DNA of 55,376 bases from Deltaproteobacteria bacterium (GCA_016218915.1 JACRCQ010000043.1:1-55376), one strand, 5' to 3'. Shown: positions 24,821 through 35,163, counted from the stretch's first letter. The notes: a model not told the origin generated them from the letters alone. Numbers and translations: made by a program.

Positions 24821-26836
24821 ATGAAACCGACCGCGATCACGACGCACTGCCTGGCGGCTGCTCTGACGATTCCCTGCGCGCTCCTTGGATGCATCGCGCC
24901 AGCGTCGCTGCCTGGAGACGACCCCGCGCTTGCAGAGTCGAGCGTGTGTGCAGGAAGCGGCTGCAACGACCCGGACGATCTGGCGCCTGGCAACAGGCCG
25001 ATTCTGACCGCCAACAACAATGTGCATATGCTACGGGGCTATCACGAGCTGCTCGACACTGCGAACCAGACCTGCGTCGAAGAGGGCGCTGCTCCGGGCA
25101 AGCCGTTCGAGGTCGGTGCGGTGAGCGGCGATACGGTTCTCACGTACGTGACCAACCAGCACGAGATGGCTCGCACGCTGGGAGTCAACCTGGGCGTCTC
25201 CGCCAAGTACCTGGCGTGGAGCACACCCCCCTGGACGCTCGACGTGGTGAGCTCGGTCAAGGAAGATGCGAGGTCGGTGAACCTGCTCTTCTCGATCGTG
25301 CGGGAATACTCCGTGGTCAATCGACAGGATGTGACGCTCACGTCCAGTGCGTACGACGTCCTGAAGAGCGACGCACGGGCGTTTGTGAACCGGTGCGGCA
25401 CGGGGTGGGTGCAGGAGGAGCGCTACCGGGCCGCTGTCTACGCCGTAATCACGGTCACTGCGAGCACGGCAGCAAGTGCAACGGACATCAAGGCGTCGCT
25501 GGGCATCAACGGCAAGGCTGGACCTGTCTCGATCGACGCGACCGGGTCCTTGAGCTTCCACAAGGCATTGTCGGACTCGGAGGCGCAGGTGAGCGTGAAG
25601 GTGTGGTCTGCGGGGTGGACCGGAGGGGACTCGAGCTCCGCAGCGATTCGCGACAAGATGAACAGCTTCTTGCTGGCGACTGCGAACGAGAACGAGTTCA
25701 AGGACCTGCTGAGCGCGCTTGGGGACACGACCGGAGCGCTGCAGAAGTCGATCGACGCCGATCGTGCGAACGATGCGAAGGACTACGTTTCCAACAACAA
25801 CCGGTCGGCGACCTTGCACTCGGTGGTGCTCGGGCGCTACAGCGCATTGGCCCCGGAGCAGAAGGCACCAGCTGCCATTGCCGAGGGGCTCGTGCGGGTC
25901 AAGCGCTTCAGCCGCGACATGGGGGAGCTGCTGGCCTTGATGGATGCGGCGTGCGAGGGTGAGATCGAGCCGTTTGCGGATGCGCTCGAGGCAGGGCAGG
26001 GGGGCGGCTTCCAGGTAGCGAGCCCGGGAAAGCCGAGGAGCACGGTGTGGGAGCTCAAGCCCCTGGCGGATGCGTCGCGGGCGAGCCTCTGCGGGACAGG
26101 GCTGGCGCGGCAGCCGGTGGCGCTGCGGGCGCAGGATTGCTGGCTCGCTGCTTCCGATGATCTGTTCACGCCAGCGTGTGAGGATGCGCTCAAGACCCAG
26201 GCCTGGCAGGACGGCGCGCGCGCGTTCGTGCAGTATGCCAAGGAGCGTCGCGTCGTGCCCATGGCTTTTGCCACCGTGGAAGACGGGGCGTTGAAGGCGA
26301 GCAACGCGGATGCGCGGTGCCATTCGATCCAGCGTGGAGGCGAGGTCTACCGGCTGCCGACGTTCGAGGAGCTTCGGTTTCTCGCGCCGGTCGTGGCGGA
26401 GGGGCGCAACTTCCCGCAGAGCGAAAGGCCCAACCGGATCTGGTACACGAGCGGCAAGCCCTGTGAGAAAGGCTCTGCAGCGTTCGAGAACAGCCCTGCC
26501 CATCCCGAGAGCTTCTGGTGCATGATCAACGGCTGGTTCTCCAGCTGGAAGCTCGCGACGGTGTGCGTGCCCACGAGCGGTCCTGTGATCCCGGTCCGGA
26601 GCGACACAGAGCAGCTGGAGGCGAGGTTGCTTCACGCCGACAGCTCGATGGTGCCCCAATCGGCGGGCAGCCAGGGCGCATCGACGCAAGAAGCGTGGTG
26701 GGATGCGATCTGGGGCTTGGCGTTCGACGGCGACAGGGACGACGGATGGCAGGAGTCGGACGAATGGGCCGGAATGAGCGGGGCGTGGGGGAGCTGGAGC
26801 GAGGAGAGCCGAGTACCCGATGACGGGAGCCAGTAG
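24821..26836 (+). CDS. Large lipoprotein, possible MACPF-like N-terminal region
   Basis: 671 residues with a lipoprotein signal (CALLGC). The N-terminal ~370 residues have a long LRGYHELLDTAN opening, then the sequence FVNRCGTGWVQEERYRAAVY followed by amphipathic strands (ITVTASTAAS, VSIDATGSLSF). This recalls the central Gly-Thr-His-type signature of MACPF pore-forming domains. That match is weak. The last ~220 residues, with six Cys, have an FGE/Lcl-like look (RLPTFEELRFLAP, RIWYTSGKPC, GWFSSWKLATVCV). Without structural comparison the role (pore former, adhesin or envelope factor) stays open. Confidence 0.75.
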   Translation: MKPTAITTHCLAAALTIPCALLGCIAPASLPGDDPALAESSVCAGSGCNDPDDLAPGNRPILTANNNVHMLRGYHELLDTANQTCVEEGAAPGKPFEVGAVSGDTVLTYVTNQHEMARTLGVNLGVSAKYLAWSTPPWTLDVVSSVKEDARSVNLLFSIVREYSVVNRQDVTLTSSAYDVLKSDARAFVNRCGTGWVQEERYRAAVYAVITVTASTAASATDIKASLGINGKAGPVSIDATGSLSFHKALSDSEAQVSVKVWSAGWTGGDSSSAAIRDKMNSFLLATANENEFKDLLSALGDTTGALQKSIDADRANDAKDYVSNNNRSATLHSVVLGRYSALAPEQKAPAAIAEGLVRVKRFSRDMGELLALMDAACEGEIEPFADALEAGQGGGFQVASPGKPRSTVWELKPLADASRASLCGTGLARQPVALRAQDCWLAASDDLFTPACEDALKTQAWQDGARAFVQYAKERRVVPMAFATVEDGALKASNADARCHSIQRGGEVYRLPTFEELRFLAPVVAEGRNFPQSERPNRIWYTSGKPCEKGSAAFENSPAHPESFWCMINGWFSSWKLATVCVPTSGPVIPVRSDTEQLEARLLHADSSMVPQSAGSQGASTQEAWWDAIWGLAFDGDRDDGWQESDEWAGMSGAWGSWSEESRVPDDGSQ

Positions 26837-27143
26837 GTTGCCACGGCGTTTGCGGCAGCGGGGTTGACGCCCATTCGCTTGGGGGCGGAGATCTCGCGCG
26901 CAGCCCGCCGCTGGGGAGTATTGCACCATCGTCGGCCTGGCAGCCCGCTGGGCCCGTGCGCTTTCCGAGGAAAGTCCCTTTCAGACGTTAGCGGGTTGAC
27001 GGAGGCGCAGATCGTCCTAGGCGTTCGATGCGCTCATCTCGTGCGGACGAAGGGATTTCCTTTGACGCCGGCTGTGGTTCGGTTCTTGCTGCGCGGGCGA
27101 TTGGGTTCAGGGTCGCTGCGGCGACGACAACGGAGGAAGCACG
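26837..27143. other. Non-coding stretch upstream of the metalloprotease
   Basis: About 307 bases with no gene I can support. A GGAGGAA Shine-Dalgarno ends the stretch at about 27133-27139. A TTCCGAGGAA element lies near 26964, without a T run behind it. Confidence 0.4.
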
Positions 27144-30100
27144 ATGCGATCGAAATGGACTTTGCGAATGGGGCTCGGGGCCGGGCTGGCCGTTGCAGCG
27201 CTCGGGTGCGCGCAGGAACGTGCCCCGGTGGTGCGGGTGCAGCCAAACGCGCTTGAAAAGAGCTTCTTCGTTGGGCCCGACCTGGCAAAGTACACGGACG
27301 ACCCGGTGTTCTACTGGCGCAACTCGGTGGTCAACGCCACGGCCAACCAGAGCGAGCTCGGCGTGGGTTCGTACAGCGGTACGGACAAGATCCGCTGGGA
27401 GATTACCGAGGGGCTGCTCATTGCGCGCAAGGCCTACCAGATCGCTACCCACCAGGACGACAAGGGGCTGGCGAACGGGCCGCCGAACGGCACGGTCGTG
27501 GCGGCCTACAAGATCCAGAGCCACTTCGACATCATCCGCGACTACAACCCCGCCACCGGTGAAGAGCTCAACGTCGTCGTCGAGAACACGACCGACAAGC
27601 CCTGGTACGAGCGGCAGTACATGCGCGTGGACTGGTCCACGAACACGGTCGTTTCGCCCGAGTGGGGCGAGATGTTCATCGGCAAGATCTTCGGCGACCT
27701 GAACCTCACGCCTCTGACCTACTACGTGACGGACCCGGCCGCGGACGACGCGCCGCACTTCGAGCCGGACAAGGGGTACTTCGACATCACGAACAAGTAC
27801 TTCGTGGAGCCGACCAACACGCAGATCTGGGGGATGTCGATTCCGACATGTGCGCTCATCGGGCTGTACACGGATTCGATGACGAACAACTGCGACGCCC
27901 AGGAAGCGTATGTGCGGTCCGCGTTCCTCAGAGTCGATCCGAACGAGGACTTCGAGCCGACCGAGAACACCCGGGCGCCCAACGACGTAGTTGCGAACTT
28001 CGGCGGTGCTGGCGACAGCTTCATGCCCGGGCTGGGCGGCGGCAAGGTGCAGTGCTGGGATCCGCAGTATGCGTATACGGACGCCTGCTATCACACGTAC
28101 CTGATCAAGCACAATTTCTGGGTGCGGAGCCACCAGCAGGTCGAGTGCACGAGCGACGAGGACAAGGACAACGACGGGACCGCGGATGCCTGCGCCAACT
28201 CCGTCACCGGTTACAACGGCAGCACCGGCTCGCAGTGCGATATCGCGAAGAAGCTCTGCACCCTCCCGGTGCGCGACCGGATCGTCAAGACCAACGGCTA
28301 CTGGCTGAACATCGAGACTCCCCTCGAGCTGCAGGACACCATGGTGGATGGGGCGCGCGGTGACAGCGGTCCCCTCGAGGACGTCATCCAGACCTGGAAC
28401 CTGTCGATCCGCGTCTCGCTCGCCTTTGCGCGCGAGATCGAGTGCAGGCGCACAGGCGGCACCCGGGCGGAGTGCCATGCGAAGTACTTCGTGGTTGGCG
28501 AGGACGGCAAGGACGTGCAGGTGATCTATCCGTTCGGCGCGTGGCTGGTGCCACAGTCGACGGACACGGTGGACGCGCTGACGACCTGCCACGTGCCGAC
28601 GCGCGCCTACGACAACCACGAGGTGTGCGGGGAGACCGGGGCCATGGCGCGCTTCGGCGACTTCCGAAAGAACTGGATCTTCTACTGGCCGTGGGACTCG
28701 AACGCTCCGTGGGGCGGCATCGCGAACCTCGGCGAGGATCCGACGACCGGGCAGACGCACGGAGCGACGGCGACGGTGATGGGGCGGTCAGCGACGCGCG
28801 CAGCAGCGATCTACCGCGACTTCATCCAGGTGGCGATGGGCGACCTTACGGTCGACGATCTGCTCACGGGCGTGCCGCAGGCGATGTACGCCAAGACGCT
28901 GTCGAACGGCTATGCGCCGGCAAAGTACACCAAAGAGGATCTGGCGCGGGCGGTGTCGGATGTGGATGCAGCGCATGCTCAGGCGATGACGCCGACCAAG
29001 CTGGGCAGCCTGTCCCTCAAGGACCGCGTTCGTGCGGTCATGCAGGCCGAGAAGGTGAGCACCGACTCGGTGGAGCTGCAATCCGCGGCGCAGCTCAAGT
29101 GGGAGGCGCTTGCCAGCAAGATGCGGGGCACGACCTACGAAGCGGACATGGTCGACTCGCATTGGGCGATGAACGTGGCTGGCACGCTGCCGAACGCGGC
29201 GGTGACCGACGACGTGATGGAGCGGGTGTCGCCGTTGCGGGGGCTGGACAATGGGCGAACCGCGCTCTGGCGCCAGCAGATCTCCATGAAGCTCGCCAAC
29301 AAGGGCGTGTGCTACGGCGAGAACGACATTCCGCGCGTGGGGAGCGTGAACTTCCAGGCCTTGGGATTCTACTACAAGAAGAAGTTCGGCGATCTCGACG
29401 CCAAGGCGCGGGGCGAGGCGATCTACCACGACCTTTGGAAGCAGATGGCTGCAGGCATTGCCATCCACGAGGTGGGCCACTGCCTGGGGCTTCGCCACAA
29501 CTTCGCGAGCTCCTACGACTCGCCGAACTACATGCCCCAGTACTGGCAGCTGCGAACCGGCGAGACGAGCACGGCGAGCACCGTTGCGTGCGATCCCAAC
29601 ACCCCGAGGGATCCTGCTTCTGAAGACACCTGCATGGGCCCGCGCTATCTCGATCCAGAGACTCCCGACGAAGCTGGCATGGCTGGCGAGGGGCGCCCTG
29701 GCGTCACCTACTTCGGCAACTCGTCGGTGATGGAATACGAGATGGACTATCTCAGCCCCGGGTTCGGGCAATACGACCAGATGGCGATGAATGCCATCTA
29801 CGGCGGGGTGCTCGAGACGTTCGACGATGCGGCCCACGGCGGGTTCGATCCACCGGATCAGATCCAGTTCGTGGCCCGTATGCAGTCGCAGCTCTCGGAC
29901 GAGGACATGATGCTGCGGGAGATGCCGCCGGCCTTCGGTCCCGGCAACGCAGTCTACCCGGTGCACTACACGAGGGCGGCTCGCACGCTCCAGAACTTCG
30001 ATTCTGCGCGCGATTGCCGGCCCGCAACCCCGGATGAGGTCCGCAAAGGCGAATGGCGCGTCGTGCATGGAAAGGTGTGCGGAGAGGGGCCTCGTGACCA

Positions 30101-31553
30101 CGCCGCGTGGAAGGACTTCGTGCATGATCCGATCGACACGGAGCTGGCGGGATGGACCGGAAACCTCTCGCCCTTCACGCACACCCGCCCAGACGCGAAG
30201 ACAGGCGGCAGCATGGTGCGCTGGAAGTATCGCTACGGCGAGACCTACGGTACGGCGTACTGGCACACCAGCTACCTGGACTCCGGCGCTGATCCCTACG
30301 AAGTGACGCACAACACGATGCTCCACTTCAAGTACACCTACCCGATGTCGCACTTCCGTCGCGGCAACAGGCAGTACTACTACGACTCCGTCCCCTCGTC
30401 GGTGGTGAACAGGTACTTCGAGCGCGTGCGCGCGTTCCACTGGAACGTGGGGTCAGCGGTGGCGCAGTACGGACCGGATGGGGTGGCGATTCTGGGTGCG
30501 GACGACGACTGGTTCAGGCCGGACCTGATGGCCGAGCAGGAGCTGTTCGGGATGCTGCAGCAGGCGCTGCTCGCGCCCGAGCCGGGTGGTTTCTCCAAGG
30601 TGGATGCGGTCGGCGGCGGCGTGTACTACGATGTTCCGCCCTACGGGGAAGGCACCGCGTTCATCGTCGGCGTTCCGACGGGGCGCTTCATCGGTGAGGA
30701 GTTCGACAGCGATCCGACCGCTGGCGGAAGCTGGAACTACCTCGCCTGGATGAAGCACACGGGCTTCCACGTCGAAAAGGCCCTCGCCATGCGTACCCTC
30801 GTGGATTCGCGTCCAGAGCTGTACGTGATTGCACGCGAGACCTACATGGACGGCCGAAACGTGTTCATCAACTACCGGAATGATCTCCCCCAGGCCGTGG
30901 ATCGTCTCCTCGGATCCGTGCTCGCGGAAGACTGGACCACCGCAGGTGTGTACTGGGATCCGGCCAAGCCGATGGATCTGGAGACAGGCGAGATCCAGCC
31001 CGAATTCATGTCGCTGATGGATGCGGTTCCCACGCGTCCCTCGGATGCAAAGACGATTGCCGGCAATCTCGGCTATCGGCAGCAGGTCGCAGGCGTCATC
31101 TTCGCTGCCCTGTTCTCCCGTCTGAACTCCGACATGGAGCTGGTGAACAAGACCCGTATCTGGGTCGACGGCGTGGACGGTGCGGTGTCGCTGACCACGT
31201 TCCCGGAGAGCGACCAGATCCGCTTCACCAACCCGGAGTCCGGCTTCACGTACATCGCACGCAAGTACGGCAGCGAGGTGGTTGCGGGCAAGACGGTGGA
31301 CAAGGGAATCGCATCGCGCATGATCCAGCGGGCGAACGGCCTTCTGATGCTGGCCTATGTGACGGACAACAAGCTGAATGCGTTCGGCGCTCCGACGATG
31401 ATTCTGAACTCCAATGGGCAGCCGCAGGTCAAGAGCTCGGAAGCGGTCGGCGCCTTGAGGCAGTACGTCGGTCTCATCGATGCAGTCCGCCAGGTAGGCC
31501 ACGACATGGGCTACGGTCCTCTGGAAGGCACCTCAGGCCCGGGCGACCTGTGA
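27144..31553 (+). CDS. Large zinc-dependent metalloprotease lipoprotein (metzincin-like)
   Basis: 1469 residues with a lipoprotein signal (AALGC, Cys22). The zinc site HEVGHCLGLRH begins at His775 and fits the metzincin pattern HExxHxxGxxH. The Met-turn is NSSVMEYEMDYL about 90 residues later. The region before the active site includes a calcium-loop-like DEDKDNDGTADAC segment. The C-terminal third is alpha-rich (VVAGKTVDKGIASRM, QYVGLIDAVRQVG). It resembles the long zinc-dependent metalloproteases of myxobacteria and planctomycetes. It probably acts on extracellular proteins during predation or nutrient gain. ATG follows GGAGGAAGCACG. Confidence 0.9.
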   Translation: MRSKWTLRMGLGAGLAVAALGCAQERAPVVRVQPNALEKSFFVGPDLAKYTDDPVFYWRNSVVNATANQSELGVGSYSGTDKIRWEITEGLLIARKAYQIATHQDDKGLANGPPNGTVVAAYKIQSHFDIIRDYNPATGEELNVVVENTTDKPWYERQYMRVDWSTNTVVSPEWGEMFIGKIFGDLNLTPLTYYVTDPAADDAPHFEPDKGYFDITNKYFVEPTNTQIWGMSIPTCALIGLYTDSMTNNCDAQEAYVRSAFLRVDPNEDFEPTENTRAPNDVVANFGGAGDSFMPGLGGGKVQCWDPQYAYTDACYHTYLIKHNFWVRSHQQVECTSDEDKDNDGTADACANSVTGYNGSTGSQCDIAKKLCTLPVRDRIVKTNGYWLNIETPLELQDTMVDGARGDSGPLEDVIQTWNLSIRVSLAFAREIECRRTGGTRAECHAKYFVVGEDGKDVQVIYPFGAWLVPQSTDTVDALTTCHVPTRAYDNHEVCGETGAMARFGDFRKNWIFYWPWDSNAPWGGIANLGEDPTTGQTHGATATVMGRSATRAAAIYRDFIQVAMGDLTVDDLLTGVPQAMYAKTLSNGYAPAKYTKEDLARAVSDVDAAHAQAMTPTKLGSLSLKDRVRAVMQAEKVSTDSVELQSAAQLKWEALASKMRGTTYEADMVDSHWAMNVAGTLPNAAVTDDVMERVSPLRGLDNGRTALWRQQISMKLANKGVCYGENDIPRVGSVNFQALGFYYKKKFGDLDAKARGEAIYHDLWKQMAAGIAIHEVGHCLGLRHNFASSYDSPNYMPQYWQLRTGETSTASTVACDPNTPRDPASEDTCMGPRYLDPETPDEAGMAGEGRPGVTYFGNSSVMEYEMDYLSPGFGQYDQMAMNAIYGGVLETFDDAAHGGFDPPDQIQFVARMQSQLSDEDMMLREMPPAFGPGNAVYPVHYTRAARTLQNFDSARDCRPATPDEVRKGEWRVVHGKVCGEGPRDHAAWKDFVHDPIDTELAGWTGNLSPFTHTRPDAKTGGSMVRWKYRYGETYGTAYWHTSYLDSGADPYEVTHNTMLHFKYTYPMSHFRRGNRQYYYDSVPSSVVNRYFERVRAFHWNVGSAVAQYGPDGVAILGADDDWFRPDLMAEQELFGMLQQALLAPEPGGFSKVDAVGGGVYYDVPPYGEGTAFIVGVPTGRFIGEEFDSDPTAGGSWNYLAWMKHTGFHVEKALAMRTLVDSRPELYVIARETYMDGRNVFINYRNDLPQAVDRLLGSVLAEDWTTAGVYWDPAKPMDLETGEIQPEFMSLMDAVPTRPSDAKTIAGNLGYRQQVAGVIFAALFSRLNSDMELVNKTRIWVDGVDGAVSLTTFPESDQIRFTNPESGFTYIARKYGSEVVAGKTVDKGIASRMIQRANGLLMLAYVTDNKLNAFGAPTMILNSNGQPQVKSSEAVGALRQYVGLIDAVRQVGHDMGYGPLEGTSGPGDL

Positions 31554-31563
31554 TCCTCCCATC

Positions 31564-31589
31564 GGGTGGCGCCACCTAGCGCGCCACCC
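31564..31589 (+). terminator. Strong hairpin after the metalloprotease
   Basis: A perfect nine-base-pair stem (GGGTGGCGC / GCGCCACCC) with an eight-base loop begins ten bases after the stop codon. There is no T run behind it, so it may be a 3-prime end stabiliser or a terminator of the type that does not need U residues. Confidence 0.45.
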
Positions 31590-31716
31590 TCGCTGCAACG
31601 CGAGCACGTCTCGACCCACCCTGCGCCCACGCGCGAGCCCCTCAGCACTTTCGTCCTCTCCAAGCCTCGCGAGGTGGTCTATACTTCGCCAATTCGGCTT
31701 GTTGAGGAGTGCACGA

Positions 31717-32721
31717 ATGAGCAGAAGACTGGTGCGCACCGGCGTCGCCATGACCGCGATCGTGACGGTGCTCTGGGCCGGGGGGGCGTTTGCTCAGGCC
31801 ACTGCACAGGACCAGGCAGCGGCCCGGGCGCTGTTCGATCAGGGGCGCACGCTCGTGGAAGCGAACAAGCCTGCCGAGGCCTGCCCCAAGTTCGAGGAGA
31901 GCCAACGGCTCGACCCGGGGATAGGTACCCTCTTCAACCTGGCGGACTGCTACGAGAAGGTCGGCCGGACGGCGAGCGCGTGGTCGATGTTCCTCGATGT
32001 GGCGTCCCAGGCAGCGGCACAGAAGCGCGCGGATCGCGAATCTGCGGCCCGGGACCGGGCGAACGCGCTGAAGCCTCGCCTCTCGAACCTGGTGATCCAC
32101 GTTGCAGGCGATCCGGATCTTCCCGGGCTCGAGATCAAGCGGGACGGCACGGTCGTCGGAAAGCCGATGTGGGGCAACGGCGTTCCGGTCGATCCGGGCA
32201 AGCACGTGGTTCTCGCTTCGGCGCCTGGGTACAAGACCTGGACCGGCTCTGTCGACGTGCCTGCGAAGCCCGGCGAATCTGAGTTGAGCGTACCTGCACT
32301 CAGCAAGGACGCGACCCCGGGCGCCGTATCCGTGGACCAGGGTCAGGGGGAAAAGCCTGCGGACGGCTCCAACGGCTCGAGCCGCCGCTTGATCGGCGTC
32401 GTCGTGGGCGGTGCGGGCGTGCTCACCCTCGGCGTGAGCACCGTGCTGGCGTTGAGCGCCAAGAGCAAGTTCAACGACACCTCGTCGATGTGCAATGGCA
32501 ACTTCTGCACCGAGCAGGGGGCGAGCATGCGGCACGACGCCGTGCGTGCCGGGAACGTCGCCACCATCGTCGGCGGGGTTGGCATTGTGGCCATGGCAGC
32601 TGGTGCCGTGGTGTACCTGACGGCTCCGTCGGGGAACGCTTCCTCCGCTGCTGGCAAGGAGCGATTCCGGACGGTCGTTGCTGTGGGACCAGGCTCGGTT
32701 GCCGTGGGAGGGACGTGGTGA
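31717..32721 (+). CDS. TPR/PEGA-like envelope protein
   Basis: 334 residues. ATG 31717 has GAGGAG upstream, followed by a signal peptide (TAIVTVLWAGGAFAQ). TPR-like helices (about 30-110; RALFDQGRTLVEANKPAEAC, LFNLADCYEKVGRTASAW) lead to a PEGA-like beta domain (about 115-195; GLEIKRDGTVVGKPMWGNG, VDPGKHVVLASAPGYKTW). Two membrane helices near 215-240 and 270-300 flank a small Cys-containing loop (SSMCNGNFCTEQG). This type is abundant in Polyangiales and without a known function. Its stop overlaps the next start (TGATG). Confidence 0.85.
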   Translation: MSRRLVRTGVAMTAIVTVLWAGGAFAQATAQDQAAARALFDQGRTLVEANKPAEACPKFEESQRLDPGIGTLFNLADCYEKVGRTASAWSMFLDVASQAAAQKRADRESAARDRANALKPRLSNLVIHVAGDPDLPGLEIKRDGTVVGKPMWGNGVPVDPGKHVVLASAPGYKTWTGSVDVPAKPGESELSVPALSKDATPGAVSVDQGQGEKPADGSNGSSRRLIGVVVGGAGVLTLGVSTVLALSAKSKFNDTSSMCNGNFCTEQGASMRHDAVRAGNVATIVGGVGIVAMAAGAVVYLTAPSGNASSAAGKERFRTVVAVGPGSVAVGGTW

Positions 32722-34337
32722 TGGCATTGCGAGTCGGATGGGTGATCCCTTGTGCAGTCGCATGCGTCGTGGCCGGTGCGACGAGCTGCAACGCCATCTT
32801 TGGCATTGAGGATGGCGAGGTAGCGCCAGCCGCCTCGACAGGGGGCCAGGCAGGGTCAGCAGGCTCCACGCCTGACAGCAGCGTGGGAGGATCGGCTGGG
32901 ACCGGCGGGGCTTCGGGGGCGAGTGGGCAGGGGGGAAGCTCTGGCTCGGGCAACGCTGCCGGTGCAGCGGGGGACGCAGCGGCTGCGTGCGAGGCTGGAA
33001 CCTGCCCGGCCGTTTGGGCGAAAGTGTTCGGCGACGACCCGAAGGACCAATCGGGCAACGCTGTGGCGGTCAACGCTGCGAGCGACTCGATTCTCGGTGG
33101 CTCGTTCCTCGGCTCGATCGATTTCGGTGGATCCAACACGGTCGTGGACACCAAGCCCGGGCTCACCGACTCGTTCGTTGCGAAGCTGGACAAGAACGGG
33201 TCCACGATCTGGGCTGCGAGCTATGCAGGAACCCTGGGATCCTCGGCCAATGCCGTCGGCGTGGACTCACAGGGGTACATCTTCGCGAGTGGCACCTCTG
33301 GCGGCAACCTCGTGATCGCCGCGCCGGGCGGTGCCAACCCGGTATACCTGGAGTCGGACAGCGGCCAGGTGTGGGTGCGCAGCTGGGTCGCGAAGCTCTC
33401 CCCGGGCGGGGTTCCCCAATGGGCGCAGCGCCTCTCTTCGGACTACACCGATATCCGGGTAGCTTCCCTTGCAGTCGATTCGGCAGGCGCCGTGATCGTC
33501 GCAGGCAAGAGCGACGATGGGGCGCCGTCGGTCGGGAACGGAGCCAATCTTTTCGTCCAGAAGTTCGACGATAGCGGGAACCTGAAGTGGACCATCGCCT
33601 CTGGCAGCACGTACGACCAATCGGTCGCAGGCGTCGCCGTGGACTCGACCGATACGGTCTGGCTTACTGGATCGTACGATGACGCCTTGGCATGCCCTCC
33701 CGGGTGCGCTGACGTGCCCAACACTGGAAAGCTCGATGGCTTCGTCATGCGCGCCGATCCTGACACAGGCAACTGCAAATGGGTCTACGGGTTCGGCGAC
33801 GCTGAGAGCCAGATGGGCGAGAGCGTGACGATCGCTCCGGGCGACTCTGTGTACGTCTGCGGGTCTTTCATGGGCACCATGAAGACCGGCTCCACCCAGA
33901 CGCCGCTCAGCGCGACCGTGGGAAAGTACAGCCTGTTCCTCGCGCAGTACAACACGCTGGGGGATGCGGGGTGGAACAGGTCCTTCGGAACGTCGTCGGC
34001 GCCCTTCGGCTGTCGCGTTACATCGGATTCCGACGGTAACGTGGTGATCACGGGGCAATACAACGGCACCGTTGACTTCGACGGCAATCCAATCGATTCA
34101 CTGGGGGCCCGGAGCGTCTTCTTCGCGAAGTTCGACAAGAACGGCATGCCGCTCTGGAGCAGGATGTTCGGGGCGGCAGACTCGACCGGCGAGGGGCAGA
34201 AGGGGTTGGGGATCGCGACCGGGCCTGACAAGAAGATCTACCTGACAGGCGCGGGCCAGGGCACGTTCAGCTTCGGCAGCGGCACCATCAAGACCTCAGC
34301 TTCATCCGATATCTTTCTCGCAGTCTTCGAGCCCTGA
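32721..34337 (+). CDS. Lipoprotein with SBBP-like beta-propeller repeats
   Basis: 538 residues. It starts inside the stop of the preceding gene (TGATG), so it is translationally coupled. The lipoprotein signal ends at ATSC. A Gly/Ser-rich spacer (about 35-85) leads to repeats of the SBBP/delta-60 type: (A/G)VDSxGxVxxxG...F V.K(L/F)DxxGxxxW. Examples are SFVAKLDKNGSTIWAASYAG, NLFVQKFDDSGNLKWTIAS and FFAKFDKNGMPLWSRMFG. These form a beta-propeller that is probably displayed on the cell surface. The spacer is typical of surface lipoproteins in myxobacteria. Its ligand is unknown. Confidence 0.85.
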   Translation: MALRVGWVIPCAVACVVAGATSCNAIFGIEDGEVAPAASTGGQAGSAGSTPDSSVGGSAGTGGASGASGQGGSSGSGNAAGAAGDAAAACEAGTCPAVWAKVFGDDPKDQSGNAVAVNAASDSILGGSFLGSIDFGGSNTVVDTKPGLTDSFVAKLDKNGSTIWAASYAGTLGSSANAVGVDSQGYIFASGTSGGNLVIAAPGGANPVYLESDSGQVWVRSWVAKLSPGGVPQWAQRLSSDYTDIRVASLAVDSAGAVIVAGKSDDGAPSVGNGANLFVQKFDDSGNLKWTIASGSTYDQSVAGVAVDSTDTVWLTGSYDDALACPPGCADVPNTGKLDGFVMRADPDTGNCKWVYGFGDAESQMGESVTIAPGDSVYVCGSFMGTMKTGSTQTPLSATVGKYSLFLAQYNTLGDAGWNRSFGTSSAPFGCRVTSDSDGNVVITGQYNGTVDFDGNPIDSLGARSVFFAKFDKNGMPLWSRMFGAADSTGEGQKGLGIATGPDKKIYLTGAGQGTFSFGSGTIKTSASSDIFLAVFEP

Positions 34338-34347
34338 CCGCGAATCC

Positions 34348-35163
34348 CTACTTGTCTGGAACCTTGAAGGTGAGCGTCAGTACGGGTGCCTTGGTCGCCC
34401 GGATCGCATCCACTGCGATCGTCAGGGCGATGTCCTGCTCGTCCACTACGAGAAAGAGAGTCTTCTTGGCCGGGCCGAGCGCCAGCACCCGCTTCAAGCC
34501 GTCGTCCGTGAACCCAACGCGAAGCTTGCCCGGCTCCGAGCCCTTGACCGGCCGCCAGTCGCTGGCCCGGACCGCAGGCTCCTTGTCGATGCAGAAGCCG
34601 CCCCAGCCGACCTGGACGTTCTTCTCTGCGTTGTAGATCCTGCCGAAGATCAGCCGGCCTGCGACCGGAGCCGCAAACCCTTCGACCCAGTAGGCGAAGC
34701 GGTTGAAGGCGTCGACGCTCGGATGCTGCATGGCAATCTCGAGCGGAGGCTTGCCGTCGACCAAGTCGTAGCGCACGCCGTCCGGAGCGTGGATGGCAAC
34801 GCTCTGCTCGCCGATTCGGGCGAAGCAGCTTTCCTGGATGACATACGCCTGCATGCGTTGCAGCAGGTTCGGGGCGCCAAGCTTGGCGCGGATCACGTCC
34901 GCTTCTTCGGGCACGCGAGCCTTGGGTTGGGGAGGAGGTGTCGCTGCAGCGCTCCCCTTTGCAGCGGGCGATGCAGGCGGCGTTGCCGATGGGGCCGACG
35001 GGCTGGCAGCCGGAGCGGCTACGCCCGAGCTTGCTGCGGGGCTGCGATCGGCCGGTGGAGCCGAGGCCGCGGGGGGCGGCGAGCCGCCGCAGGCAGCCCA
35101 TGCGATCACGAGAGCGCTCAGCCCTGGAACCGTACGGGCGAGCAATGCGATTCTATGATTCAT
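34348..35163 (-). CDS. Lipoprotein of unknown function
   Basis: 271 residues with a signal ending in AWAACGG, then about 60 residues of Ala/Pro/Ser linker. A conserved-looking domain of about 180 residues follows (RMQAYVIQESCFARIGEQS, AFNRFAYWVEGFAAPV, VGWGGFCIDKEP, LFLVVDEQDIALTIAV). The two Cys (ESCFARIG, GFCIDK) may pair. No family was recognised. AAAGG lies eight bases before ATG. It follows the next minus-strand gene by 21 bases and is probably in one transcript with it. It converges on the propeller gene with 10 bases between stops. Confidence 0.75.
   Translation of the reverse strand: MNHRIALLARTVPGLSALVIAWAACGGSPPPAASAPPADRSPAASSGVAAPAASPSAPSATPPASPAAKGSAAATPPPQPKARVPEEADVIRAKLGAPNLLQRMQAYVIQESCFARIGEQSVAIHAPDGVRYDLVDGKPPLEIAMQHPSVDAFNRFAYWVEGFAAPVAGRLIFGRIYNAEKNVQVGWGGFCIDKEPAVRASDWRPVKGSEPGKLRVGFTDDGLKRVLALGPAKKTLFLVVDEQDIALTIAVDAIRATKAPVLTLTFKVPDK

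Noticed and set aside
25031..30440. Several antisense frames of 550-630 codons opposite the lipoprotein and metalloprotease genes
   Set aside because: Same composition effect. No domain, start signal or conserved motif, and each lies fully opposite a well-supported gene.
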